The position numbers and the translations under genes were made by a program. The notes beneath the pieces were generated by a model. That model saw only the letters and a program-made list of their open reading frames with translations. It made no database searches and was not told where the DNA came from. Below are positions 54,445 through 64,000 of a stretch of DNA of 64,000 nucleotides, in pieces. Source of the stretch: Microvelia longipes. Taxonomy: Eukaryota; Arthropoda; Insecta; Hemiptera; Veliidae. Numbering within the stretch: position 1 is the first letter of the stretch; each line of letters opens with the position of its first letter. The DNA is taken from the NCBI GenBank assembly GCA_018340805.1, contig JACMZG010001870.1:50295540-50359539 (forward strand), written 5' to 3'.

Positions 54445-54883
54445 AATAAATATATACTAAGTGGAGTGACATCTTTTTTTTCTCCTATTTGGAAACTCCA
54501 CAACTCATCTTACTATCAATATCAATAAAGGAATCAAGTGGAAGCCCAGTAATGGAAGCTGTGACTTAAAGGAATCAAGTTTTATGGAAAGCTGAGTAAT
54601 GAAGCTGTGACTTAAAGGAATCAAGTTTTATGGAAAGCTGAGTAATGAAAGCTGTGGCTTAAAGGAATCAAGTTTTATAGAAAGCTGAGTAATGGAAGCT
54701 GTGACTTAAAGGAATCAAGTTGTATGGAAAGCCAAGTAATGAAAGCTGTTACTTAAAGGAATCAAGTTTTATAGAAAGCCAAGTAATGGAAGCTGTGACT
54801 TAAAGGATCAAGTTTTAAAATTACTTATAATAGTATTTGAATGATCAGCTACTGTCGATACTTGCTGTTGGGATATGAGTATC

Positions 54884-54923
54884 CCTGGACCGGTTTCGAC
54901 TTAATGCTATTATCAACAGTAGG
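54884..54923 (-). ncRNA. Degenerate hammerhead motif
   Basis: Minus strand keeps GAAA, ACCGGT, C17 and CAGG but the core reads CTGTTGA, and stem II is altered. Expected inactive. Confidence 0.45.
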
Positions 54924-55047
54924 AGCAACTCTCAGGTACACACTTCCCTATATAAACCCTCTTCCAGTCCCTTCCATATCTTCATAGTTCTCAGCGTTCT
55001 CATTGAGACTAGATGTCATTCAGTTATAGTTGTGAGCTCGGATGAGG

Positions 55048-55084
55048 CCTGCTGATGATGGCGTTAAGTCAAAACCAGTTGAGA
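55048..55084 (+). ncRNA. Degenerate hammerhead motif
   Basis: CCTG, CTGATGA, extra T and GGC are intact, but GAAA reads AAAA and ACCGGT reads ACCAGT. Expected inactive. Confidence 0.45.
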
Positions 55085-55159
55085 TATATTCATATCTAGC
55101 AGGAAGTAACGACAGTAGATTCTTCAATTGCTTTTTTAACTTGCTGTATAAGTATAATC

Positions 55160-55773
55160 TCATTACAATATCATGACAGAGGAGTCTACAAATGAGGTGG
55201 AGTAGAGTCTACACGGGATTAATTCAACATACGAAAATTCCCCATCATCCGGTATTCATCACTTGATTCGATATTCCCTTGATCCCTTTGATTCCCCACT
55301 TAACCAATGACAAGATCAACTTAACTTATGTTTGCCGATGTGATGTACAGCATCTTACACTCCCTAGGGAGGCAAATGAGATTTACAGTGCGAGTTAGGG
55401 ATACTGTAAATATTGTATACAGTGCTTACAGCGCTAGAAGTAAAGAAATATTATTGCGTCAAATGTGAGAATTAGTAAGACTTACTCTTCACAAGTTGCC
55501 TCAATATGTCTGCAGCTCCCCCATAGAACTGTAAAAGTAATAAAAAAAATTTCGGGTGGGTTTAAAGTAGAAAATTCACATTCTCAAAAAAGTAGGTAAA
55601 ATGCCTTTTTACCGTCTCAAATAGTTTCATAGTTTTCTACTGTCGGCGGCAGTAAGAGTGTTTTAATATCGCTAGTAAAGTTCCTCAAATATCCAATAGA
55701 TGGGCGCTAGTAGTCTACTACAAGGTTATAATATTACCTTCCATGTTCTTCTTACTTTTTCATTTTTTTTTTA
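55160..55773. other. No gene recognised
   Basis: A CACTCCCTAGGGAGG block at 55361-55375 matches the style of the fold-back families at 16.8 and 33.2 kb. Nothing coding. Confidence 0.4.
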
Positions 55774-55781
55774 GTTTTAGT

Positions 55782-56304
55782 CAAGGATCTTTAATAAAAA
55801 GGATGACGCATTAAGGAACTTTTCTAACCCCATGAAAGTTGTATGAGATAGAGAAATAGGAGCAAACTTACCTTCCCCTTGGTTATAATGAAAAATAAGC
55901 CCCAAACGCAGGCTATGTAGCAAGGTTATCGAGTTTGCTTCTAAACTTCCTTCTGTGCTTCTCGTGATTGTTACATTTGTGGTGCTTGTTAAGTCATTTG
56001 TGCTCATTTAATTTTAAATTTTGGATTATACTTTGCCTCTTCAGTGAGTGACAATTTAAGCGTGTTTATAACCTTCTCAAGCAATAAAAAATGGGAAACC
56101 ATTGAGAGGTAAGTTAGCCTCTAACATTTAAGACTAGCGCTGTTATAAGAATTGTAAGCATGCGCAGTTTGTATCAAGCACGTGCAGTTGGTTTTTGACG
56201 TGTGTTTCGTGTTGAATTCTCTCTATTTTTTTGGTTTTCGATGGAGTCACTTTTTTGTTTGGTAAAGCGACTTAGTGCGTCATCCCTTTTATTCAAGATC
56301 CTTG
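55782..56304 (+). mobile_element. hAT-like MITE, copy B (523 bp)
   Basis: Left end CAAGGATCTTTAATAAAAAG, then GATGACGCA; the right end is its inverse (TGCGTCATCCC ... GATCCTTG). GTTTTAGT flanks both sides (55774-55781 and 56305-56312). It shares the terminal and most internal sequence with copy A, including TGAGATAGAGAAATAGGAGC. No transposase. Confidence 0.87.
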
Positions 56305-56312
56305 GTTTTAGT

Positions 56313-57649
56313 TGACCATTTATTTTATTTATTTATTTATTTATTATTTATTACATTATTAGTTTATACATACATACTATAAAGTCATAAAGTTTGACAA
56401 AAATTTAGGCACTTTATAATTTTTGATAATTAACTTCAGAGCCTCAAAAAAGGTAATCCTTGAAACAGGAGGCTCTTAGTCTCTTATATTATACAATTTT
56501 TCCTAATTAATTCACATACTATTTATTTATGTAGTTAAAAATAAAATTTAATAAAAGAAAATAGAAGAAGAAAAAAAAAGTAAAAATACTAATACTAATA
56601 ATAATACTACTAATATGTAAAGTAATACATAAAAAAAATACATTACTAAAAAAGAAAAGAAAAGAAAACAATTTTTGCATACATAAATTAAACAACATAA
56701 AAATAAAATAAAATTTATGAAATAGTTAGCCAGTTCTTAATTTCAGATTTGAACTTGTTGTAAAACCAACTAGTCTTTGTAATAGAACTAGAATTTGAAG
56801 ATATCAAATATCATAAACAGCTGCTGAAAACTAGACTAGTCTTAGATAATATTTAATACGCAACATATTAAGGATGGACAGAAGAACTATGATCACTTAG
56901 AGTCTATCCTATTTTATACTTTTTATTATATTATTCTGTTCAACAATTTTTTTAATAAATAAATAAACTATTTATTTATTTATTAAAAAATTTCCGCTCT
57001 CGGTTTATTTTTTCGGCTATGCTTTGGAAAATAAAAATCAAGTTAACTCTCTCAGTAAGCTTTGAGACACATATATATCATCTCCCTCAGCTAGACAGCC
57101 TCGGCAGCAAATGCAGTTTTCTCATGCAGAGAAAACTGAACATCATTCAGATTCATTGTATGATGTTCAGATTCATGAGAAAACATGCTTTCATGAGAAA
57201 ACATGCTTTCATCTCTTGTTACGTAAATAACTGTTTATGCAGTGAAAGTAATCTCCTAACGTAGGATCCATTCATAATTCGCTAATGAGACAACCAAAAA
57301 AAAAAAGAAGAAAACTTGAGACAAAAACGAATCATATGGACCTATACACTGGCCTAGTTTTTTTGTAAAGAAAATATTTATAAAGCAAATAACACAACTT
57401 ATTAATTTATTCTTCTTCGGAAATTCATTTCATTCAAGGCCAATGGCCAACAAAAAAAATAACAGAAAAATAACAATATTGCCAAGATGCGGCCTCATAG
57501 AGGGCTTAGTGGTCAAAGCCTGATATTAACTCTACAGTTAATTATATTACTGATTATTATAAAACATAATACAAAGAAATGTTATTGGGTAATATGCACA
57601 GTAGACAGTAATTAATTATTAACGTTTGTTATACTTTATATTCGTTAAT

Positions 57650-57650
<1 letters not shown>
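56313..57650. other. No gene recognised; AT-rich
   Basis: Contains a TTTATTTATTTAT tract, an AATACTAATAATAATACTAC tract and short direct repeats (ATGAGAAAACATGCTTTC twice near 57175). No assignable coding frame. Confidence 0.45.

Positions 57651-57651
<1 letters not shown>

Positions 57652-57701
<50 letters not shown>
57652..57701. repeat. (TA)n microsatellite
   Basis: Pure TA tract of about 50 bp. Confidence 0.93.
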
Positions 57702-57705
<4 letters not shown>

Positions 57706-58448
57706 GTTTATTTATTTATATAAAATTTAAATGTATGATAAATAAAAAATACACTTACTCATAATGCCAAAAGTCGTATAAAATAAATTAAACATAGCTA
57801 AATAAATAATTTTAAATTCTCTTCAGACCTCGAAATCAAACAGTATAATTCTAGCAATATACTTTTATCTAAAAAATTATAATTAAGACACCAGCACAAC
57901 CTCTTTAACTAAAACCTCGTTACAAATGATTACGTTATCTCGATTTTTATTAATTTTTATTTTAAATTTAAACGTATCGTTATAATTAAATTATAAAGGA
58001 TAAGAAGAGAGAACACAATTTTCATCTTTTGTATCAAAATATATATTTTTATCTCATTCACTTTCTTTACCTCCTACTGTAGTCATATAGGAGAAGTGTG
58101 GTGTTCAATCTACAAATCCAAACCCCAGGTTTCACATGAATTTTCCGTTTGAAGCATATTTTAGACATTTTAAGTGCTTGTTAACGTTTTGAGTTTAACA
58201 ATTAGTTCGGTATTTGAAATACATTATTTTAATAGACCAGGCATTTGGCGTCTAGGTCATAACAAAGCGACCCCCGCGCCTTTCTGTGGCGTATATGAAT
58301 GTTGGCATATAACTAGTTTATACAATTAGCTTAAATGTACTTAAAAGGTGCTTTAAATGCTAAACATCCGGGCCAAAAAACGCAATGGACTGTCCCTTTT
58401 TGATTCATGTATTTATTTACTTTTTATTTATTGTGGTATTATTTTTTC

Positions 58449-58452
<4 letters not shown>
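57702..58452. other. No gene recognised
   Basis: AT-rich. An AAACCCCAGGTTTCACATG block near 58121 is the only GC-richer part. Confidence 0.45.
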
Positions 58453-58496
<44 letters not shown>

Positions 58497-58498
58497 TA

Positions 58499-58537
<39 letters not shown>

Positions 58538-58632
58538 TATCTCTCCGTCAGACGAAGAACGAAGTGTTACAATGTTACAACTTTTTGTAAGTCTTTTTGA
58601 GTGTGTTCTTTCTTACCTCTTTAATTTTTATA

Positions 58633-58716
<84 letters not shown>
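58453..58716. repeat. Two (TA)n tracts around a 100-bp spacer
   Basis: TA tracts at 58453-58535 and 58633-58716, separated by a stretch with ACGAAGAACGAAGTGTTAC. Confidence 0.93.
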
Positions 58717-58718
<2 letters not shown>

Positions 58719-59756
58719 TCCCCTATGTCATTAGCATTTTTCCTTGAAAATCAGTCAAAAGGAGTGTTAATGTCTAATTGTAGCATAATAGTTGGGTGCA
58801 TGTATTTCCATAAAAAATAATTATATACAGACTCACAACAGACATAATTAAAATTAACCAAGCCGGAACTGTAAGGAAAGGATAATAAACAATTGCATTG
58901 GTATACAATACAATCACGTATTTATTCTTAGTGTCTTTTGATCACACGACATATTCCTCTTAAATCTATTTAGCGATTATGTTTTTTTGCGCTTACAATG
59001 TGTCACTGTGTGCGTGTATCTGTAGCGCTTTCGTCTCATTGTGTCTATATGCGCTCATGTTTGACTTTAAACTTTCACCTTGGAAATAGCGAAAAAATTA
59101 TTTGTACAACATTAGAATAAAGAGAAAGCAAGAATAAATATTTAATGTACGTAATATTTTTTTTAAGACTTTAAAAGCTTTAAATAACTTCATCTTATGT
59201 CACAATACTTGAAAATACACTTATCTGGTTAATTAACGTGTTTGATTGTTTTTTTTTTTTCGTGAAGTCTGTCAGATGAGCAACAGGTTGTTAGAAACTT
59301 GTAAAAACAATGAGGAATTTGTAGACACAGCAACCTGTAGGTCTAAAGTTACTTTTATACAAAAGTAAACAATGGACCACACACGACATAACCACGAAAA
59401 AATTTAAATAAAATTATAAGTTCTACCCAAAATGACGTCACCACAAATTCTTTAATTCAACTAAAGTCTCAGCGTCTATCTGATTGGTTTACATCTTGCA
59501 AAATTTCGATCCATCGTTTTAAGACACGATATTATAAGATAATATTATACTATGGCTCCAGTTTTACGTCGTTACCCGATTGTATCGGCTGTTTATTTAG
59601 TTATAGAACCAAAACAAAAATGTTTAGAACCGAATAGAAATCCATATGTATTCCTCAGGAATCCATCATATCGAAATGGCGCCCATTGGAAAGAATCATA
59701 AAATTGCTAAAATTTGAAATATGCATTTTTGCTACTTATCCCTAGGGCTATAAATA
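58717..59756. other. No gene recognised
   Basis: AT-rich sequence. No repeats shared with the rest of the window were noticed. Confidence 0.45.
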
Positions 59757-59840
59757 ATAAAAGAAATGAAGTCTCTCCAAAAAACAAAAATTTTTTGGCA
59801 AAGCGCTTTCAACCTAACTAGAGGCCATCATCAGTGCATA
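59757..59840 (-). mobile_element. Penelope-like terminal fragment
   Basis: AATAAAAGAAATGAAGTCTC, TGGCAAAGCGCTTTCAACC and AGAGGCCATCATCAGTGC match the arms at 20404-20650. A single copy, not a fold-back. Confidence 0.6.
59797..59838 (-). ncRNA. Hammerhead ribozyme motif, intact
   Basis: Minus strand: GCA, CTGATGA, extra T, GGCC, loop TCTAGTTA, GGTT, GAAA, palindromic AGCGCT, T17, TGC. Stem II pairs GGCC with GGTT (two G-U). It is the best copy of the 20.5 kb family. Confidence 0.7.
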
Positions 59841-60041
59841 TCCTAACAAACAAGTTACAATAGAATAAATAAAAGCTAAAAAAATAAAATAAAACAAATA
59901 AAATATATTCATAAATAAAGCATAATTTATAAAATACAAGGGAGATAAAATAAGAAGGTATATAAATGTAATTAAAAGGAAAAAAAATAAATAAATAATA
60001 ACAACCTGCGTTTGAAACCGTAAGGCAGAAAGAATATCATT

Positions 60042-60225
60042 TCTCGGGGACCACCAGGGAGGATCGGAACCACCAGCTTTTCAAAGGACTGCACATGTAA
60101 GGATTTCTAATCCTCGCAGGGGTCTGGGAATTGACCCCAAACTGTTTGAGTGACCATCCAATCAGGCTATGGGCCTGATCATGGTCAGGCCCGCGAGCTA
60201 ACCATTACACCAATCTGGCTGGATC
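60042..60225 (-). repeat. tRNA-derived SINE-like element
   Basis: The minus strand has TGGTGTAATGGTTAGCTCGC (A-box-like) and, about 90 bp later, GGGGTCAATTCCCAGACC (B-box-like, imperfect). The long spacing rules out a normal tRNA. Two internal hairpins (GGGCCTGA with TCAGGCCC) lie between the boxes. Confidence 0.45.
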
Positions 60226-60229
60226 CTTG

Positions 60230-60650
60230 TATTCAATTATTTAGTTTTATGGACGAATAAAAAAAAACTAAGCACACAACCAAGGATGTTAACCCTAAAC
60301 CTCCGCGAAGTCTTGATTGACTAGAGATAGTATATTCTGAGTACGCTTATTAGTTAAAAGAATCATAATTATTACCTTTCACAATAAAACAATAAAAATG
60401 GGTTTAATTATGATTCATGGTGTTTATAAACATGTAATAACAACTTAATTAAATTGACATTAAAGTCCAAATAGAGAAAAAAGTAGAACTTAACGTGTCA
60501 TGAAGCACAAATCTAAGTTTATTACCTTGTTAGTAACGACTGCCTTTTTAAAGTCTTACAGAAAGGCAACAAATAAACCTATTAACATGCCAGGGAACAA
60601 TTGTACAGACTGCTATGAGTTCCTACTATCATTCGCGTTTTAAAGCGAAT
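60230..60650. other. No gene recognised
   Basis: AT-rich spacer before the 30-bp array. Confidence 0.45.
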
Positions 60651-60654
60651 TAAA

Positions 60655-61005
60655 CAAATCATCTAATATATTTTAACGTTAGAATTGATCCTCTAATATG
60701 TTTTAACGTTAGAATTGATCACCTGATATGTTTTAACGTTAGAATTGATCACCTAATATGTTTTAACGTTAGAATTGAGTATCTAATACATTTTAACATT
60801 AGAGTTGAGTGTCTTATACATTTTAACGTTAGAATTAAGTATCTAATACATTTTAACGTTAGAATTGATCATCCAATACATTTTAACGTTAGTCTTGATC
60901 ATCTATAATACATTTTAATGTTAAAATTGATCATTTAACACATTTTAATGTTAAAATTGATCATATAATACATTTTAATCTTAAAATTGATCATTTAATA
61001 CATCC
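60655..61005. repeat. 30-bp minisatellite, about 11-12 copies
   Basis: The unit ATCTAATATGTTTTAACGTT plus AGAATTGATC changes gradually along the array: TATG to TACA, and ACGTTAGAATTG to ATGTTAAAATTG at the right end. Such a gradient fits local expansion with time. Confidence 0.92.
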
Positions 61006-61515
61006 ATAAAATCTACACAGACACACACATTATTTTAATTTTCGAGATATTACAACGTTGAATTGTGAATGTGAATAAAAAAGAGGGTGTTTCCTTTTTG
61101 TATTACAAAGTTTTTCCTCCAATTATAAGAGACAAAAAAGAAAAATCCACTAATAAAATTAATTAAATGAACGAAGAGTCGTTTAAACAAGTTAGGTAAA
61201 TAAGATTACAACTTTAATGAAAAATATGTAAAAAGATTGTTATAATACGTAAGGCAGTGTTAAATAATGAGATTAGGAGTAAGATTCGGTGGTCTCTTGC
61301 TAGTTTTATTGGTACTGTTTCAAGTTGAAGGACACACCTGTCTGGGGTACATTCCTTGGTACAGGTACTATCGGGTACTTTCCCTTTCCCATTGTATAAC
61401 CCTTTCACTTACTTAGATCATTCCCGTGCCTTTATCTTTCTATTTAGAAATGAATATTAGTTGAGAATTTATGAAAAGGACCAAGTAAATAACAAATAAA
61501 AACCTTTTGTATAAG
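61006..61515. other. No assignable gene
   Basis: The minus ORF at 61214-61408 starts with a Cys-bearing stretch (STCTKECTPDRC) but has no recognisable domain. Confidence 0.35.
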
Positions 61516-61518
61516 CTT

Positions 61519-61520
<2 letters not shown>

Positions 61521-61564
<44 letters not shown>

Positions 61565-61611
61565 ATATATATATAATTATATATATATATATTATATATA
61601 TAATTATATAT

Positions 61612-61682
<71 letters not shown>

Positions 61683-61755
61683 ATATATTATTATTATTAT
61701 ATATATATATAATATATATATTTATATATAATATATATATATATGATATATCTTT
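61521..61755. repeat. (TA)n microsatellite, long
   Basis: About 235 bp of TA with TAATTA and ATTATTATT interruptions. Confidence 0.95.
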
Positions 61756-62004
61756 ACATTTTTTTTAATAAAACGCTTTTTGCATTAAAAAGACGTCAGC
61801 ATAATAAGCTGTCACATAGTTTATTAGGAGTCTTAGTAATAGTAATTTGAGAGATATGATAAATCATATATCATATAGGCCCTTCTTGATAGCTCATTTA
61901 GATAGAAGATAGTATTCGGCCTAATCCTAGCGCAGGCTGTGTAAACCCACAGAAAGACCGTCACTTTGTGATGAGTTGCTACAGCTTTTACTATGCTAGG
62001 TTCG

Positions 62005-62282
62005 CGAATGCTGACCACTCAGATCGATCTGACCAAAGGGCCGTTTTCAGCATGTTGACCAATCACATCGATCTGACCTAAGGGCCGTTTTCAGCATGTT
62101 GACCAATCACATCGATCTAACCAAAAGGCCGTTTTCTTCATGTTGACCAATTAAATCTATATGATCAAAGGGCCGTTTTCAGCATGTTGACCAATCAAAT
62201 CAATTTGACCAAAAGGCCGTTTTCTTCATGTTGACCAATCAAATCGATCTAACCAAAGGACCGTTTTCAGCATGTTGCTCCC
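62005..62282. repeat. 44-bp minisatellite, about six copies
   Basis: The unit contains GGCCGTTTTCAGCATGTTGA and CCAATCACATCGATCTGAC. Alternate units have TTCAGCATG and TTCTTCATG, hinting at an 88-bp higher-order repeat. Confidence 0.9.
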
Positions 62283-62714
62283 GGTTAGTACGTGGAGTTA
62301 CTCGGTAGGCATGTCTTAAAAATCAAGGTTGCTTTGCTCATTAAAATTACTAAAAACGGTGGGTTATTTGAATCTACATGTTAGTCTGTTCTACCAATTT
62401 TTGTTGGTTTTGACCTCTTTTTTCGCCGACTTGAAAGAAACGTTGAAGTTAAAACTCTTCAAACCTTGGTTGATAAAAGGTTATACCAATAACCGTGAAG
62501 TTACTTGATCACTAATCTCAAGAAGAGAGCAATAAGAGTTTGCCAAATCAACTCTGATCACTTAGGTGGGAGAGGTAAAATACTCACCATGGCACTCACC
62601 AATTCTGATCAATGGGTTTAAACTCGCCAACACACACTTAGTGACAAATAAACATCGTTTTCGACCAAGTTGAAAATGACAAGTGGAAAACTCAAATTCT
62701 GGACAAATATACCA

Positions 62715-63165
62715 GCATATAATGGAAGCATATATATAATAGAGCATCATATATGGAGCATATAATGGAGAGCATATAATGAGCATATAATAGAGCATAT
62801 AATGGAGCATATCATGGAGCATATAATAGAGCATATAATAAATCATATCATAGAGCATATAATAGAGCATATAATGGATCATATCATAGAACATATAATA
62901 GAGCATATAATGGAGCATATAATAGAGCATATAATGGAGCATATAGTGGAGCATATAATAGAGAATATAATGGAAGCATATAATTGAGCCTATCATAGAG
63001 CATATGATGGAAGCATATCATAGAGCATATAATGGAGCCATATCATAGAGCATATAAGGAGTATATCATAGAGCATATAATAGAGCATATAATGGAGCAT
63101 ATAGAGCATATAATTATAATAGCATATAATATAATGAGCATATAATTCATATAATAGAGCATTAA
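62715..63165. repeat. 12-bp minisatellite (AGCATATAATRG)
   Basis: About 35 units alternating ATAATGG, ATAATAG and ATCATAG endings. Both strands are open because 12 is a multiple of three; the Met/Tyr-rich and Glu/His/Ile-rich ORFs are artefacts. Confidence 0.93.
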
Positions 63166-63244
63166 TTGATTACTAGCTCTTGCTGCATATCATCTGTTAG
63201 CTTATATTTTCTATAGTGAATCCTAACGCTCGACCAAAGCACGC

Positions 63245-63280
63245 AGCGAAACTAAGCATATCAATATGCTTAGTTTCGCT
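63245..63280. other. Perfect hairpin, 17-bp arms with 2-base spacer
   Basis: AGCGAAACTAAGCATAT is followed by CA and its exact inverse ending AGTTTCGCT. A cruciform or hairpin is possible; it lies 80 bp from the 12-bp array. Confidence 0.85.
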
Positions 63281-63299
63281 TCATAACTAACAGCTAATT

Positions 63300-64000
63300 T
63301 AAAGTCAAATAATATTCTAGATTTTACTACACCGCCCTAAATCTTTGTGTTTAAACGATTTAGATGATCTTCGTGTTTGAACGATTTTATTTTGTTTAAT
63401 GCGTGATTCATCCATATTATACTTTTACTCTTTGAAATCAAACCCCCTAACAACCTAGTTATAAATCTCGAGAGGAAGGTTATGTTGCATCATTTTCAAT
63501 CTGTAGTTTTAAAATACAAATTTTGTTCACTAGTTAGGGTTATATTTTATGATCTTACTTTGATATAATTACGTATTGAATGTCCTTTTAAAGAAATTTT
63601 ATATTTTAAGTTCACCGTATCTGGGATTATGATTTATCAGTGTCCGAATAAATCATAAATAATTTTGTAGGAGTTTTCTATTCCTTTGAGATTAATTTTG
63701 GAAACTGGCTGTTTATTTTCAAGGTGTCTTTATTCAGACTGATCCTTTATAGTTTATTTTTTGAAGTCGAAAAAAACGTTTGACTTTATAAAAACATAAA
63801 ATTTACATATATGTTGTTTGACCCAACTAGCTTTATACTACTTGCCACCTGTTGCTGGCTAAGAAACCAATTTCTAATTATATTAATGCTCTCCGAAGCC
63901 CTTATAGGTCTGTTCAGGTCTCAATCATGAGACCAGAGCCAGCGCCAAGAGATAGCTCTATTAGCTTTCAAATTTTGTGATACTAGTTAGTTTCAATGCT
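63300..64000. other. No gene recognised
   Basis: AT-rich to the window end. No assignable frame or repeat. Confidence 0.45.

Larger units (their letters stand above)
54197..54525. mobile_element. Fold-back Penelope-like element with two intact hammerheads
   Basis: Two arms of about 135 bp, centre near 54352, are nearly perfect inverted copies (GATGTCACTCCACTTAGTAT at left, mirrored at right). Each arm holds an intact hammerhead, left on minus and right on plus. AAAGGAATCAAG lies at both edges and may be the target duplication, although it is also part of the host minisatellite unit. Confidence 0.72.
54110..54830. repeat. 47-bp minisatellite interrupted by a fold-back element
   Basis: The unit contains AGTAATGGAAGCTGTGACTT and AAAGGAATCAAGTTTTAT. 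Two units precede and about six follow the insertion at 54197-54525. Confidence 0.85.
54860..55150. mobile_element. Inverted pair of Penelope-like fragments (family of 33.8 kb)
   Basis: The left part (54860-54960) is on minus and the right (55005-55150) on plus; both share GACTAG or GTCGAT blocks, GATATTCAT-like and TTGCTGT tails with 33830-34020. Both hammerheads are damaged. Confidence 0.55.

Noticed and set aside
61214..61408. Cys-bearing minus ORF as a secreted peptide exon
   Set aside because: Only a short CTKEC...C pattern, no signal peptide, no clear splice sites and no known domain.
62562..62996. Met/Tyr-rich minus ORF and Glu/His/Ile-rich plus ORF
   Set aside because: Both are readings of a 12-bp tandem repeat.

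Overview
This is an AT-rich animal nuclear window that is almost entirely repeats. It holds BEL/Pao LTR retrotransposons, Penelope-type hammerhead fragments, hAT-like MITEs, tRNA-derived SINE-like pieces, a truncated non-LTR element, many (TA)n tracts and several minisatellites. An invertebrate, perhaps an arthropod, is likely; the species cannot be read from the sequence. No complete host gene is visible. The one convincing host coding piece is a single LDL-receptor class A exon on the minus strand at 52094-52210, with both splice sites.

Layout. 1-15707: two BEL/Pao elements in tandem that share a middle LTR (LTR, internal, LTR, internal, LTR), with a 658-base N gap across the middle LTR and second leader. 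Both polyproteins (Gag, aspartic protease, RT, RNase H, integrase) are broken by frameshifts, and copy 2 has lost about 559 bp including the RT YVDD motif. The tandem ends inside a 28/84-bp minisatellite (15708-16385). 16-36 kb: dispersed repeats, fold-back MITEs, SINE-like pieces and (TA)n tracts, with the first hammerhead-type motifs. 36.9-39.5 kb: a 38-bp minisatellite of roughly 65 copies. 42134-45916: twelve 316-bp units, five on the minus strand then seven on the plus strand, flanked by a 12-bp direct repeat. 46-49 kb: a 65-bp fragment of the same 316-bp family inserted in another repeat, a 5'-truncated non-LTR element and a hAT-like MITE. 50-56 kb: a 16-bp minisatellite that arose inside a dispersed repeat, the LDLa exon, a fold-back carrying two intact hammerhead motifs, and a second hAT-like MITE. 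56-64 kb: (TA)n, one more hammerhead locus, a SINE-like piece and three short tandem arrays.

Main result. Every 316-bp unit contains a hammerhead ribozyme core (CTGATGA, a stem II hairpin, GAAA, and a 6-bp stem III closed by an upstream CTCTGT followed by C). The array is flanked by a target-site duplication. Its right-hand 65 bp correspond closely to a separate small insertion with its own 11-bp duplication and the same 3' end. I read it as an animal retrozyme-like element that was reverse transcribed from a multimeric or circular template and inserted by target-primed reverse transcription with a 5' inversion. Six further Penelope-like hammerhead motifs with an intact core, plus several degenerate ones, lie elsewhere in the window. 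Paired copies always have the same divergent order, minus then plus.
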